DNA of 64,000 bases from Opitutia bacterium Tous-C4FEB. Its GTDB lineage: Bacteria > Verrucomicrobiota > Verrucomicrobiia > Opitutales > Opitutaceae. Position numbers and translations under genes: made by a program. The stretch is from positions 1-64,000 of the forward strand of contig NEVA01000011.1 in the NCBI GenBank assembly GCA_002304445.1, in the 5' to 3' direction. The notes below the pieces were generated by a model. The model was not told the origin of the DNA. It saw nothing but the letters and a program-made list of their open reading frames with translations, and did not search any database. Below are positions 47,642-56,070 of this stretch, in pieces. Position 1 is the first letter of the stretch; the number at the start of each line of letters is the position of its first letter.

Positions 47642-49021
47642 TCAGTAGTCGCGGAACGGACCGCGAGGCTCGGTGGCGTCCATGAGCTTTTTCCATGCCG
47701 CAAAGCGGTCCGCCAGTCGGGCGGCGATCTCCGGGTGGGAGGACGTCAGATCGCTGGTCTCGCCGATGTCTTTGGCGAGATCGAAGAGGCTGCTGTCTTT
47801 CGGCGAAGAAATCCATTTCCAGTTGTCGACGCGGGCGGCGCGTTCGCCGCGTCGTTCCCAGAACATCTCCGTGCGCGGTGACTTTTTCCGACCGCCGAGC
47901 ACCGGCAGCAGGTCGAAGCCGTCGAGCACCACGTTCTCGGGCGGCGTTGCGCCGGCAGCGGCCACGAGGGAGGGGAAGATTTCCAGAGCGGTGAGAAATT
48001 CGTTGGTGACGACGCCTGCCGGCAATCGGTTCGGCCAGCGGGCGAGGAAGGGTACGCGGAGGCCGCCCTCCCACATGGTCATTTTGGCGCCGCGCAAGGG
48101 GTGGTTGCCGCCGTTGCCGCTGCCGCCGTTGTCGGAAAGGAACAGAACAAGTGTGTCCTGGGCCAAGCCGTGCTGGTCGAGGCGGGCCAGAAGTTCCCCG
48201 ATCGCCTCGTCCATGCACGTGACGGCCGCGTAGTAGGAGGTCAGGCGCTCTTTGGGGTCCATGTCCGGATAGCGGCGGACGAACGCTTCCGGCGCCTGCA
48301 CGCCGCCTTCGAAATTGGAGGCGAAGTGCGGGGCGTTGAATGCCAGATAGAGGAAGAAGGGCTGCCGCCGATTGTCGTCCACAAAGCGCAGGGCCTCGCG
48401 CTTGAAGAGTTCGGTCGCATATGTGCCCACGTCGGCCTGCGTGCGCACGTTGCCGCGGAACATGGAGTGAATGCCATAGCGCTCGTGCGTGTAGTAATCG
48501 ATGCCGTTGTTGCCGTGCCCGTAGAAGAAATCGAAGCCGCGTTGCAACGGGAGGAAACGTTTGGCCTGGCCCATATCCCATTTGCCCACGACGCCCGTGC
48601 GGTACCCGGCGCTCTGCAGCACGTTGCCGATGGTGATTTCCTTCGGGTCGAGGCCGAGCGTCATTTCCGGCGACAAGGCATACTCTTCGGCCGTATACCG
48701 GTGTTTGTAGCTCACGAGATCGTTGCGAACGTTGTCATAGAGTCCGTTGCGCTGGGGATAGCGGCCGGTGAGAATACTGCCGCGGGAAGGGGTGCAGGCT
48801 GGCCAAGTCGCGTAAAAATTGGTCGCGCGGACACCTTCGCGCGCCAAGCGGTCGAGATGCGGGGTGAGGATCGGCTTCGTTCCGATGATCCCGAGGTCGG
48901 GGTAGCCTTGGTCGTCCGAGACGATCAGGACGATGTTGGGCGCACGGACTGCAGCGCGGGCATAGCCGAGCCCAAGGCAGGCCAGGGCGAACAGGACGGT
49001 AACGAGGCGTCGGGATTTCAA
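47642..49021 (-). CDS. secreted sulfatase (family S1 type)
   Basis: 459 residues. No ATG is available, so the TTG at 49021 is chosen because it gives a perfect signal peptide (MKSRRLVTVLFALACLGLGY, then ARA-AV); a GTG at 49066 is the alternative. Metal-binding Asp36/Asp37 are in IVSDDQGYPD. Cys76 in ACTPSRGSILTGRYP is the formylglycine site (CxPSR). FLSDNGGSGNGG supplies the later Asp/Asn. An oddity is GKWDMG (147-151), where most sulfatases have GKWHLG. A predicted LacI operator lies 154 bases upstream of the TTG. It should remove sulfate from glycans in the periplasm or outside. Confidence 0.88.
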   Translation of the reverse strand: MKSRRLVTVLFALACLGLGYARAAVRAPNIVLIVSDDQGYPDLGIIGTKPILTPHLDRLAREGVRATNFYATWPACTPSRGSILTGRYPQRNGLYDNVRNDLVSYKHRYTAEEYALSPEMTLGLDPKEITIGNVLQSAGYRTGVVGKWDMGQAKRFLPLQRGFDFFYGHGNNGIDYYTHERYGIHSMFRGNVRTQADVGTYATELFKREALRFVDDNRRQPFFLYLAFNAPHFASNFEGGVQAPEAFVRRYPDMDPKERLTSYYAAVTCMDEAIGELLARLDQHGLAQDTLVLFLSDNGGSGNGGNHPLRGAKMTMWEGGLRVPFLARWPNRLPAGVVTNEFLTALEIFPSLVAAAGATPPENVVLDGFDLLPVLGGRKKSPRTEMFWERRGERAARVDNWKWISSPKDSSLFDLAKDIGETSDLTSSHPEIAARLADRFAAWKKLMDATEPRGPFRDY

Positions 49022-49374
49022 GAGAGCGGGGTGGATTGCGAGGTTGTTGGGAGGCTGACTCAGCACCGGCCGTTTACGCCCATCGTGAGGGTTGTGCCCG
49101 GAAGATTGCACCGCACGGCGTTCGAGTGGAGTGAGTGTGATCCTCCATGCCCCGCGCAGTCCACTGCCGTGAAATCGGACACGTCCGACATTGGTCCGCC
49201 GGCAGTGTATCGACTCGTGGGGTGCAAGGGCCGCTCGAGCGGCGTCGCCATCGTGGAAGAACGAATGCGGGTCCCGGCGCGGCGTCTCCGCAGGTAGGCT
49301 GGTCTCCTCGTTTTCCTCCCTTTGTTCACTCGGGCGACTTGGAATAATAGCCAACTCCAACCATCTCTCAATCC
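49022..49374. other. intergenic region with operator, between lyase-like gene and sulfatase
   Basis: About 350 bases on the upstream side of the secreted sulfatase. It holds the palindrome at 49175-49188 and no supported gene; plus- and minus-strand open frames here lack protein-like sequence. The sulfatase therefore probably has its own promoter. Confidence 0.5.
49175..49188. promoter_or_regulatory. predicted LacI-family operator, copy 2
   Basis: TCGGAC-AC-GTCCGA. In the wider context GTGAAATCGGACACGTCCGA (49169-49188) differs at one base from the reverse complement of the site at 54355-54368 with its flank, so similarity extends beyond the arms. It lies upstream of the secreted sulfatase. 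Confidence 0.75.
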
Positions 49375-51318
49375 CTATCTAGAGGCTGGGACTAATTCTC
49401 CGTTCGTAAAATCGAGCACCTTACTGCGGGAACCTTTGCTGATCCTTACGATACCGCCGTCGTAATCGGCGGTGAGGAAAGGACTGTCAAAAACTCTTTT
49501 GGGTGCATAGTCCACCGCTTCGCCGTTTATGGTGGGCGTTCTTTTGTAATTTGTGTCCAGAGTGAGTTTGTCGCCATAGATCGTGGTGTATTCGAGAACC
49601 GATCCGAGGAAACGGAGTTTGCATGCCTGAACCTTCGCCTTGAAGTTCTCGAAGGTGCCGACATCACGCTTGGCCATCACCTCTAGGATCACCGGCGCGT
49701 ATTCATCGGTGGGGACTATGATATGAGCCGGAGGCGTAGAGAAGGACTCGCCTGTTTCTTTCTTCGCCCCGAATTCCCCCTCCGCAATCGTGAATTCTCC
49801 ACGTGCCACGCGCACCGCTGCAAACGCTCCCGGAGCTTCGACGAAGACAATCCGATCCTCGACCACGGGCCTGCTCAATCCGGTCTTCGACATCCATACC
49901 ATCATCTCGGCGGCATCCTCATGCGTCTCCAGTTTCTGCGTGAGCAGACTGCCTTTGCTCTGCACGGACCAAAACTGATTGAAGGCGACGCGGTTGTTTG
50001 CGGGACGCGGAACGGGAACGATTCGCGGGTCGCCGTCACCCTTGAAAATCGCGCCTTGCCAGCGAGCCTGGCTGCTGATCCTGACCCAATCGTCAACGGG
50101 CCTCGCTTCCACCATTGGAGTCCCGAGTATGAACGCCGGGTCACAGTAGCTATAGCGCAGAATACCTCCCCCGTCGGTCCGCAACCTGTTGGGCGGTTGA
50201 TCCGGCCGGTCCATATGTGGAAACGAGTATCCCTGGGTGCCCAAGCCCTGGACACGCTGCCGGATTTCGTAACTGCCGCGGCCTTCCGGGTCGCGTGCAA
50301 TGTCGGCCACCACCGCCGGGGGGCGGTACGCACTAAGCAGTGCGCCAATATCATGCCCGCTGAGCCGCGGTTGGTTCCCAATTGCGAAATATACCCACGC
50401 CAAGACCGCATTTCCACCGGAGCGGGCCTGTGTGTAGGCGTTGTTGCCCAGGATCCTTGATCGACCGCCGCCCATGTGCCCCATGATTTGCTCCTCGGCC
50501 CAGTAGGCGAAGTACAAATCCATGAACATCCCCACTGCCTGCTTCACGCGTTCGTTGCCGTAGTCGTAGAAATTGAAAAAGCCCTTTATAAGCGTCGCGT
50601 TGTAGCCGTCGCTCCGCATTTCGACGCACAGGCCTTTCTTCGCGCGTTCCCGGCAATAGACCACGATGTACTCATTCCATGCGTCATATAACTCAGATAA
50701 CGTGGACCCATCTGAAAACCTGCGGTTCCGATACTGCGGCAGTTCTTTCGCGTACTTGGAGAAATGCCAGTGACACGTAAAATCCATGGCATGGTGGTTC
50801 TCGGAACTGTAGAGGTGCCAGGTGCCGGAAGCCTTGTGGTCCGCCTTCTCGCGCCATGAGCATTTCGACGTATACAGCCACATCGGCTCCAGCACCTTCG
50901 CTTCCGTCTCCCTGCCGATCCTGCCCGGATTCACACCGCCGTTCGGCCCATACATTTCAAGCAGGCGCAATACGATCTCCGCATGCCAGTGGAAACTGTC
51001 CCGATCGGTTATCGCCAGTGGATTGTCCAGATAGTACTGGGCGTTTTCGACCAGTGCTGCATTCGCTTCGTCGATCTGCTCATTCAAGTAGAAGCAACGC
51101 GCGGCAAAGGCCATGATCGAGAACGAATACCCGCGCACATAGGGACCGCGTTCCTTGCTGAGAGGTGGCTGCTTGGCTGCGCGCAGCAGTGGCTTGCCTG
51201 CTTCGGCTTTGAAGATCGCGTCGACTCTCTGTTCAAATCCGGCCAGCACGGCTTTAGGCGCTAGAGCCAGGCAATCTGCTGTAAGAGCAAGAAACAGGGC
51301 AGTGAGATATTTCTTCAT
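49375..51318 (-). CDS. large secreted protein, probable alpha/alpha-toroid carbohydrate enzyme
   Basis: 647 residues with a signal peptide (MKKYLTALFLALTADCLALA). The N-terminal 380 residues are helical with aromatic- and His-rich blocks (RDSFHWHAEIVLRLLEMYG, TWHLYSSENHHAMDFTCHWH, MGHMGGGRSRILGNNAYTQ). The C-terminal 250 are beta-rich. This order matches heparinase- or alginate-lyase-like proteins with an alpha/alpha toroid plus beta-sandwich, but no named family motif was recognised. Base composition is less GC-rich than the core genes, suggesting transfer. Its place between the sulfatase and the sugar symporter supports a role in glycan breakdown. Confidence 0.55.
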   Translation of the reverse strand: MKKYLTALFLALTADCLALAPKAVLAGFEQRVDAIFKAEAGKPLLRAAKQPPLSKERGPYVRGYSFSIMAFAARCFYLNEQIDEANAALVENAQYYLDNPLAITDRDSFHWHAEIVLRLLEMYGPNGGVNPGRIGRETEAKVLEPMWLYTSKCSWREKADHKASGTWHLYSSENHHAMDFTCHWHFSKYAKELPQYRNRRFSDGSTLSELYDAWNEYIVVYCRERAKKGLCVEMRSDGYNATLIKGFFNFYDYGNERVKQAVGMFMDLYFAYWAEEQIMGHMGGGRSRILGNNAYTQARSGGNAVLAWVYFAIGNQPRLSGHDIGALLSAYRPPAVVADIARDPEGRGSYEIRQRVQGLGTQGYSFPHMDRPDQPPNRLRTDGGGILRYSYCDPAFILGTPMVEARPVDDWVRISSQARWQGAIFKGDGDPRIVPVPRPANNRVAFNQFWSVQSKGSLLTQKLETHEDAAEMMVWMSKTGLSRPVVEDRIVFVEAPGAFAAVRVARGEFTIAEGEFGAKKETGESFSTPPAHIIVPTDEYAPVILEVMAKRDVGTFENFKAKVQACKLRFLGSVLEYTTIYGDKLTLDTNYKRTPTINGEAVDYAPKRVFDSPFLTADYDGGIVRISKGSRSKVLDFTNGELVPASR

Positions 51319-51661
51319 GGTCGATATTCCGTTTTGAAAATTGAAGCGGTCGAATCAGGTGACTTCAAAGACCGACTGTTGCTTCGGCGCCGACCCCATG
51401 CAGGCGCCCGCGGCGGTGGTTTCGCCGGAAGCCGCAGTCGTTGCGAACAGCCCGACGTGAGCGGAGATCCCAGCTGCTACGCCGAGCACACCGTCGGTGC
51501 GGGTAAATGGTGCGAGGGATCACGATGGTCGATGGGATTAGTTCGCGGTCGGTCTGCGGGACATCAGGCTGGGGTTTCTACAATTAGGGGGCGATGGCTA
51601 CGCTTTCAGTTTTGCTCTCGGTGCGATGTGGAGGATGGCACGGTCGCGAGGATGCGCGGCG
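51319..51661. other. intergenic region upstream of the toroid-protein gene
   Basis: 343 bases between the symporter stop and the start of the secreted toroid protein, both on the minus strand. The promoter of the latter should be here. I found no copy of the TCGGAC-NN-GTCCGA palindrome and no convincing ORF. Confidence 0.4.
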
Positions 51662-53134
51662 TCATTCGACCGGGCGGCTTTTCGCACCAGTCTCGACTGC
51701 CGCCGTCTGCCGCCGCTCGGCCAACTCGCGGCTGATCTGCGCCATCCGCGCCCGGCTCAGCGGATAGCCGCGCACGAGCACGGCGGCCAGAATCATGCAG
51801 GCAACGGGCACGGCGACGAGGGCGGCGCGAAGCGCCAGCAACGTGCGTTCGTCCTGCACCCCGCCACGATCGGCCCTAAATCCGCTCAGGTCCAGCAGAA
51901 GCCCGGCAAATATGAAGGCCGCCGACACTCCCACTTTCTGCGAGAACGAAACGAACGCTCCCAGCAGCGCGTCACGCCGCCCGCCGGTGGTCAATTCCTC
52001 GTACTCGCACGTATCCGCGATCATCGATTGGAGCATCAGCCAAAATCCCAGCAATAGCGGCTGCGTGAGCACGCGGTAGCCCACCTGCCAGTACGGGTGC
52101 GCGGGGGTGAACAGCCACCAGGTGCTGACACTGAAGACGCCGTTCAGGAGCAGGGTGAAGAACAAGACCGTTTTCTTGTCGAAGCGGGCCCCCAGCCACG
52201 TCCAGGCAAAGACCGACAACAGTGTCATCACGTAGCCGATAGTCACGCCGCTGCTCGACACCACCGCCGCCGAACGCAAATCGCCCTCGTAGACATAATA
52301 GAAATTTACGTAGTCGGCGAGCATGCCCGAGGCGGTGGCGGCGGTGAGAAACAGCAGGGCCAGGCCGACCAGCCGGAGAAACGGCCGGTTGCCGAACGCC
52401 GCCTTGAGCTCCACCCTGACGGGCGGCCGTGGACGCGGGGCCAGGGGACGCTTCTCGGGCACGAGCAATCCAGGAATGATGCCGCAGGCGACAATCAGGA
52501 CGCCGGTCGCCGCTCCGACATAGTAGACACCTTCCATCGTGTTGTCGAAGATCGGAAGCTGGGTAGCGGTGAACAGCCAGCTCACGATGGTGTTTCCGAC
52601 CATGTTGAACGCCAGCCGCCAAGCCATGACCCGCGTGCGGTCGTCATAGCTTGTCGCCAGCTCGTATCCTAGCGCATGATACGGCACGGTGAACACCGTG
52701 AACGCCGAATAAAACAGCAGCAGCATCGCGGTGAGATACGCGAAGAGCGCGCCGGAGCCGAGGCCGCGCGGCACGACAAACAAGGCGAAGAACGTGATGC
52801 CCATAGCCAGCGCGCCGATCACAATAAATGGCCGCCGCCGGCCGTGGCGACTTGTGCTTCGATCCGAGATCGTGCCCATCGCCGGATCGGTCACGGCATC
52901 CCAAACGCGGCAGATTGCCTTCGCCAGACCGATCAGGGTCGGGCTCAGCCCGAGCGTGATATTGAAGATCGGGTTCACCAGCGTGACCGGGCCGTGAAAA
53001 CCGACCATGTCGGTAATGCCGCCGATTCCGAAGGCGAGCTTGTGCCGCCAGCCCACGCGTGCCTCCGCGACCCGGCCAGCTTCGTCGGGCGGGATCACTC
53101 CCGTCGTTGCGCCTTCTGCAGCATTCATTTTCAC
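51662..53134 (-). CDS. GPH-family cation:sugar symporter (MFS, MelB-like)
   Basis: 490 residues with twelve hydrophobic segments. The cation-site and loop signature DAVTDPAMGTISDRSTSRHG followed by RRRPFIVIGA is that of glycoside-pentoside-hexuronide symporters. Later landmarks are YELATSYDDRTRVMAWR and DTCEYEELTTGGRRDALLG. It probably takes up mono- or oligosaccharides at the inner membrane. The GTG at 53134 overlaps the lacI stop as GTGA and has an AGGGAG element at proper distance, which favours it over the ATG two codons later. It is cotranscribed with the regulator. Confidence 0.9.
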   Translation of the reverse strand: MKMNAAEGATTGVIPPDEAGRVAEARVGWRHKLAFGIGGITDMVGFHGPVTLVNPIFNITLGLSPTLIGLAKAICRVWDAVTDPAMGTISDRSTSRHGRRRPFIVIGALAMGITFFALFVVPRGLGSGALFAYLTAMLLLFYSAFTVFTVPYHALGYELATSYDDRTRVMAWRLAFNMVGNTIVSWLFTATQLPIFDNTMEGVYYVGAATGVLIVACGIIPGLLVPEKRPLAPRPRPPVRVELKAAFGNRPFLRLVGLALLFLTAATASGMLADYVNFYYVYEGDLRSAAVVSSSGVTIGYVMTLLSVFAWTWLGARFDKKTVLFFTLLLNGVFSVSTWWLFTPAHPYWQVGYRVLTQPLLLGFWLMLQSMIADTCEYEELTTGGRRDALLGAFVSFSQKVGVSAAFIFAGLLLDLSGFRADRGGVQDERTLLALRAALVAVPVACMILAAVLVRGYPLSRARMAQISRELAERRQTAAVETGAKSRPVE

Positions 53135-54303
53135 ACCAGCGCTCCCTTTGTCGCCACCGCGGGACCGGCGACCGGTGCGGCTGCCGCCGCAGGCTCATGA
53201 TAGGGGCCCAGCACTAGGACCGTCTGGCGAATCAACGGTATTCCCTGCTCGTTCCGGTAAAGCTTCGCGGCAAGGAGGTCAACCGCGCTGCGAGCCAACG
53301 TGCGCAGGGAGATGTCGAAGCCACCCAACTCCGGCCGACCAAGCATCCGCATCGTCGTGGTCACGACCACATCCTGCGGCACGCGCCGCCCTAGGGCGGA
53401 CAGGGCCGGCACCACGTCGACTGCCGGGGCGATGATACAATCCGGCGAATAGCGCCGGAACCAGCCCGCCAACGGAGCGGGGTCGCTGCCCGCCAGAATG
53501 AGGATGGGCGGTGCTTCGCCACCGTGATCGGACTGCCAGCGCAGAAAACCGGCGCGCGTCAAATGGAGCACGCGCGCATCGAAGTCGTCCGACATTACCA
53601 GGCCCATCCGCCGGCGTCCGTGATGCCACATGCGCCGGCAAACCTCGACGATCGCCTCGTGGTGATCGTAGCCGACCCGGTCGAATCGAGGTGAGGCGAC
53701 GCTGAAGCCGATGCAGACGCTGGCAAACTCCTCCCACCCCATGTCGAGATCGATCTGGGGAAGCGTGTGCGGCGCGATCACGAAACCGCGAATCCCGCGA
53801 TTGCGAATGACATTGCGCAGCCGGGCAGACGGCATGCCGGCCCGCGCATACTCGATGAGGTCGAGGCCGAACCCCAGCTCGTGCGCCCGTTCGCGCGCCC
53901 CCACGTAGCCGTCGCGGCCCGGGCAATCCGCCTCCAGCAACGCCGGTCGGGAAACATCCGAAAGATAGCCGAGCGTCGTTCCCCGCGGGCGGCCGCTCCG
54001 CGCCTGGCGCGTGAGCATCATGTTAGCGATGACAAGCGGATTGGGGCGATAATCGAGCGCTTCCGCCATCGCGCGCACCCTGGCGATGGTGGCGGCGGCA
54101 TGGCGCGACTCCCCGCGGAGCGCGGCCGCGACGGTCGACTTCGAGAGCCCAAGCCGCGCGCCAATCGCGCGCACGCTCAGCGTTGCCGGCCGCACTCCCA
54201 AGGCGCTCGCCGAAACCGAATTGATTTCCCGCGCGCTCTCGCGCTCCGTCCCAAGCTTCCTCCCGGAGGAGGACGCGCGCCGGCGAGTCGGGGTGGAGCT
54301 CAT
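53131..54303 (-). CDS. LacI-family transcriptional regulator
   Basis: 390 residues. A Ser/Arg-rich leader of about 40 residues precedes the helix-turn-helix and hinge helix: SVRAIGARLGLSKSTVAAAL (about 43-62) then ARVRAMAEALDYRPNPL. The rest is a periplasmic-binding-protein-like sensor domain (YVGARERAHELGFGLDLIE, RGIRGFVIAPHTLP, HLTRAGFLRWQSDHGG). It is divergent from a sulfatase and upstream of the symporter. A TCGGAC-GT-GTCCGA palindrome 52 bases before its start is its likely operator, so autoregulation is expected. Confidence 0.92.
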   Translation of the reverse strand: MSSTPTRRRASSSGRKLGTERESAREINSVSASALGVRPATLSVRAIGARLGLSKSTVAAALRGESRHAAATIARVRAMAEALDYRPNPLVIANMMLTRQARSGRPRGTTLGYLSDVSRPALLEADCPGRDGYVGARERAHELGFGLDLIEYARAGMPSARLRNVIRNRGIRGFVIAPHTLPQIDLDMGWEEFASVCIGFSVASPRFDRVGYDHHEAIVEVCRRMWHHGRRRMGLVMSDDFDARVLHLTRAGFLRWQSDHGGEAPPILILAGSDPAPLAGWFRRYSPDCIIAPAVDVVPALSALGRRVPQDVVVTTTMRMLGRPELGGFDISLRTLARSAVDLLAAKLYRNEQGIPLIRQTVLVLGPYHEPAAAAAPVAGPAVATKGALV

Positions 54304-54354
54304 TTAAAGATTCGTGTGGAGATAATCCGGCGGGGCAATGCCAAGCTGGCAAGT

Positions 54355-54368
54355 TCGGACGTGTCCGA
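54355..54368. promoter_or_regulatory. predicted LacI-family operator, copy 3
   Basis: TCGGAC-GT-GTCCGA in the 274-base divergent region between the lacI-symporter pair and the sulfatase. It lies 52 bases from the lacI start and 210 from the sulfatase start. Its reverse complement with flank, GTGGAATCGGACACGTCCGA, nearly equals the copy at 49169-49188. Confidence 0.8.
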
Positions 54369-54577
54369 TTCCACGGCAATCGACTCGGTCCGGATGACGA
54401 CCCAGTTTGGCCTTCTCCCCGGATCCTAGGGCGGTTTCAATCAAGGCCGTCTTATTCCGCCGCAGTCGTTCCCCTTCCGCCTCTCCCCCGCCCCGCTCGA
54501 TTCGTGACGCGGGAGAGGCGCAAGAAGATTGCGGAGGATGCGCCGGAAAAACTTGATGCCGTCCCTCCCTGCCTCTC

Positions 54578-56014
54578 GTGCGCGCTCCCAATATACTCTT
54601 CGTATTTTCCGACCAGCACCGCTGGTGCGACCTTGGTTGCTATGGCAATGCCGACGTCCACACGCCGCACTTCGACGCCTTTGCCGCTGCGGGTGCGCGA
54701 ATCGGCCAATGCGTCTCGAACTCGCCGCTATGCGTCCCGGCCCGCGGCACGCTGCTTACCGGCCAGTATCCACTTCGGCACGGGGCCGTGTCCAACGATC
54801 TGCCGATCCGGGGCGACGTGGTCAGCATCGCGGATGTGCTGGGCGCCGCCGGGTACCGCACCGGGTACATCGGCAAGTGGCACCTGGCCGGTGTTCCGCG
54901 CGAACAGGTCGTTCCCGTCGGCCGCGGGCGCCTGGGGTTTCAGGAATGGAAGGTCCGCAACTGCAGCCACACATACTTTAAAACTCATTACCACGACGAG
55001 ATAAACCGCCGGCATGACGTCCCCGGCTATGAACCGGTCGCCCAGACCGATCTCGCGATCGATTTCATCCGGCGGCATCGTTCAGTCCCATGGGGGTTGG
55101 TTCTTTCGTGGGGTCCGCCCCACGATCCCTACGGGGAGGCGCCGGAACCCCAGCTTGCCCGCTATCGGAATCCTCCGCTGCGCGTGCGGCGAAATGTGCC
55201 CGAATTGATTCACGATCGGCGTGACCGGACTCTGCAGCGCGGGGAAGCGCTGCAGAACCTACGCGGATATTATGCTCATATTAGTGCGCTCGACGAGCAG
55301 TTAGGCCGGTTGCTGGCGGCGCTCGATGCGACCGGCCAGGCCGAAAACACTGTCGTCGTGTACACTAGCGACCACGGCGACATGCTGGGCAGCCACGGGC
55401 TCACCAACAAGCAGCTGCCCTACGAAGAGGCGGTGCGCGTCCCGCTCCTCGTCCGCTGGCCAGGCCGAATCCCGGCGCATGTCAGCGATGCCTTGATCGG
55501 CCTGGTCGATCTTCCAGTCTCCCTCATGGGCCTACTCGGGCTGGCGTTCCCCGCACCGCGGGACGGGCTCGATTTGCACCGGGTGTTTTGCCAGCCCGGC
55601 GCTGCCGGCCGCGAGGCGTGCTATCTGTTCGACTACATCCCCGCGCACCAGGCCTACGATCGCGGCGGCGAAGCCTGGCGCGGCGTGCGCACTCCCCGGT
55701 TCACGTTTGCCCGGAAGGGCAACGGCGCCGACTGGCTGCTCTTCGACAACGACGCTGATCCCTGGCAGCTCGAAAATCGGATCGGCCGGCCCGAATTCGC
55801 TCCGCTCCAGCGTGAGCTCGGGCGGCACATCGACGCCTTTATCGCCGCGCATGATCGCCTGCTTCCGGGCGACGATTTCATCCGGCACTTCGACCTGCGC
55901 GAGGCGTGGAACCGCAGCCAGCGGCACTTTAATCTCCCCCAGCTCGCGGACCCGCCGTTTCTCTCGAAAGCAACGCCCGACGGTTCGCTGAGCGAAGCAG
56001 GCCTCATACCCTAA
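54578..56014 (+). CDS. sulfatase without signal peptide, predicted cytoplasmic
   Basis: 478 residues from a GTG start (54578). It begins at once with the sulfatase core NILFVFSDQHRWCDLGCYGN and has no export signal. The formylglycine site is Cys52 in LCVPARGTLLTGQYP. GKWHLAG (99-105) and TSDHGDMLGSHG are intact. The second Asp of the usual DD pair is Gln13, a common variant in the SDQH subfamily. Placed divergent from lacI and the GPH symporter, it probably desulfates an imported oligosaccharide. The receptor gene follows 56 bases later on the same strand. Confidence 0.88.
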   Translation: MRAPNILFVFSDQHRWCDLGCYGNADVHTPHFDAFAAAGARIGQCVSNSPLCVPARGTLLTGQYPLRHGAVSNDLPIRGDVVSIADVLGAAGYRTGYIGKWHLAGVPREQVVPVGRGRLGFQEWKVRNCSHTYFKTHYHDEINRRHDVPGYEPVAQTDLAIDFIRRHRSVPWGLVLSWGPPHDPYGEAPEPQLARYRNPPLRVRRNVPELIHDRRDRTLQRGEALQNLRGYYAHISALDEQLGRLLAALDATGQAENTVVVYTSDHGDMLGSHGLTNKQLPYEEAVRVPLLVRWPGRIPAHVSDALIGLVDLPVSLMGLLGLAFPAPRDGLDLHRVFCQPGAAGREACYLFDYIPAHQAYDRGGEAWRGVRTPRFTFARKGNGADWLLFDNDADPWQLENRIGRPEFAPLQRELGRHIDAFIAAHDRLLPGDDFIRHFDLREAWNRSQRHFNLPQLADPPFLSKATPDGSLSEAGLIP

Positions 56015-56070
56015 CGACTCTATCAGCAAGCAACAGAAGATCAATATAGCTCCTTGAAACCGCGCATCCC

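Noticed and set aside
47460-48581. N-terminal extension of the DUF6797 frame through the sulfatase gene
   Set aside because: The added 374 residues are Arg/Pro-rich shadow sequence of the sulfatase, and the signal peptide at 47459 marks the real start.
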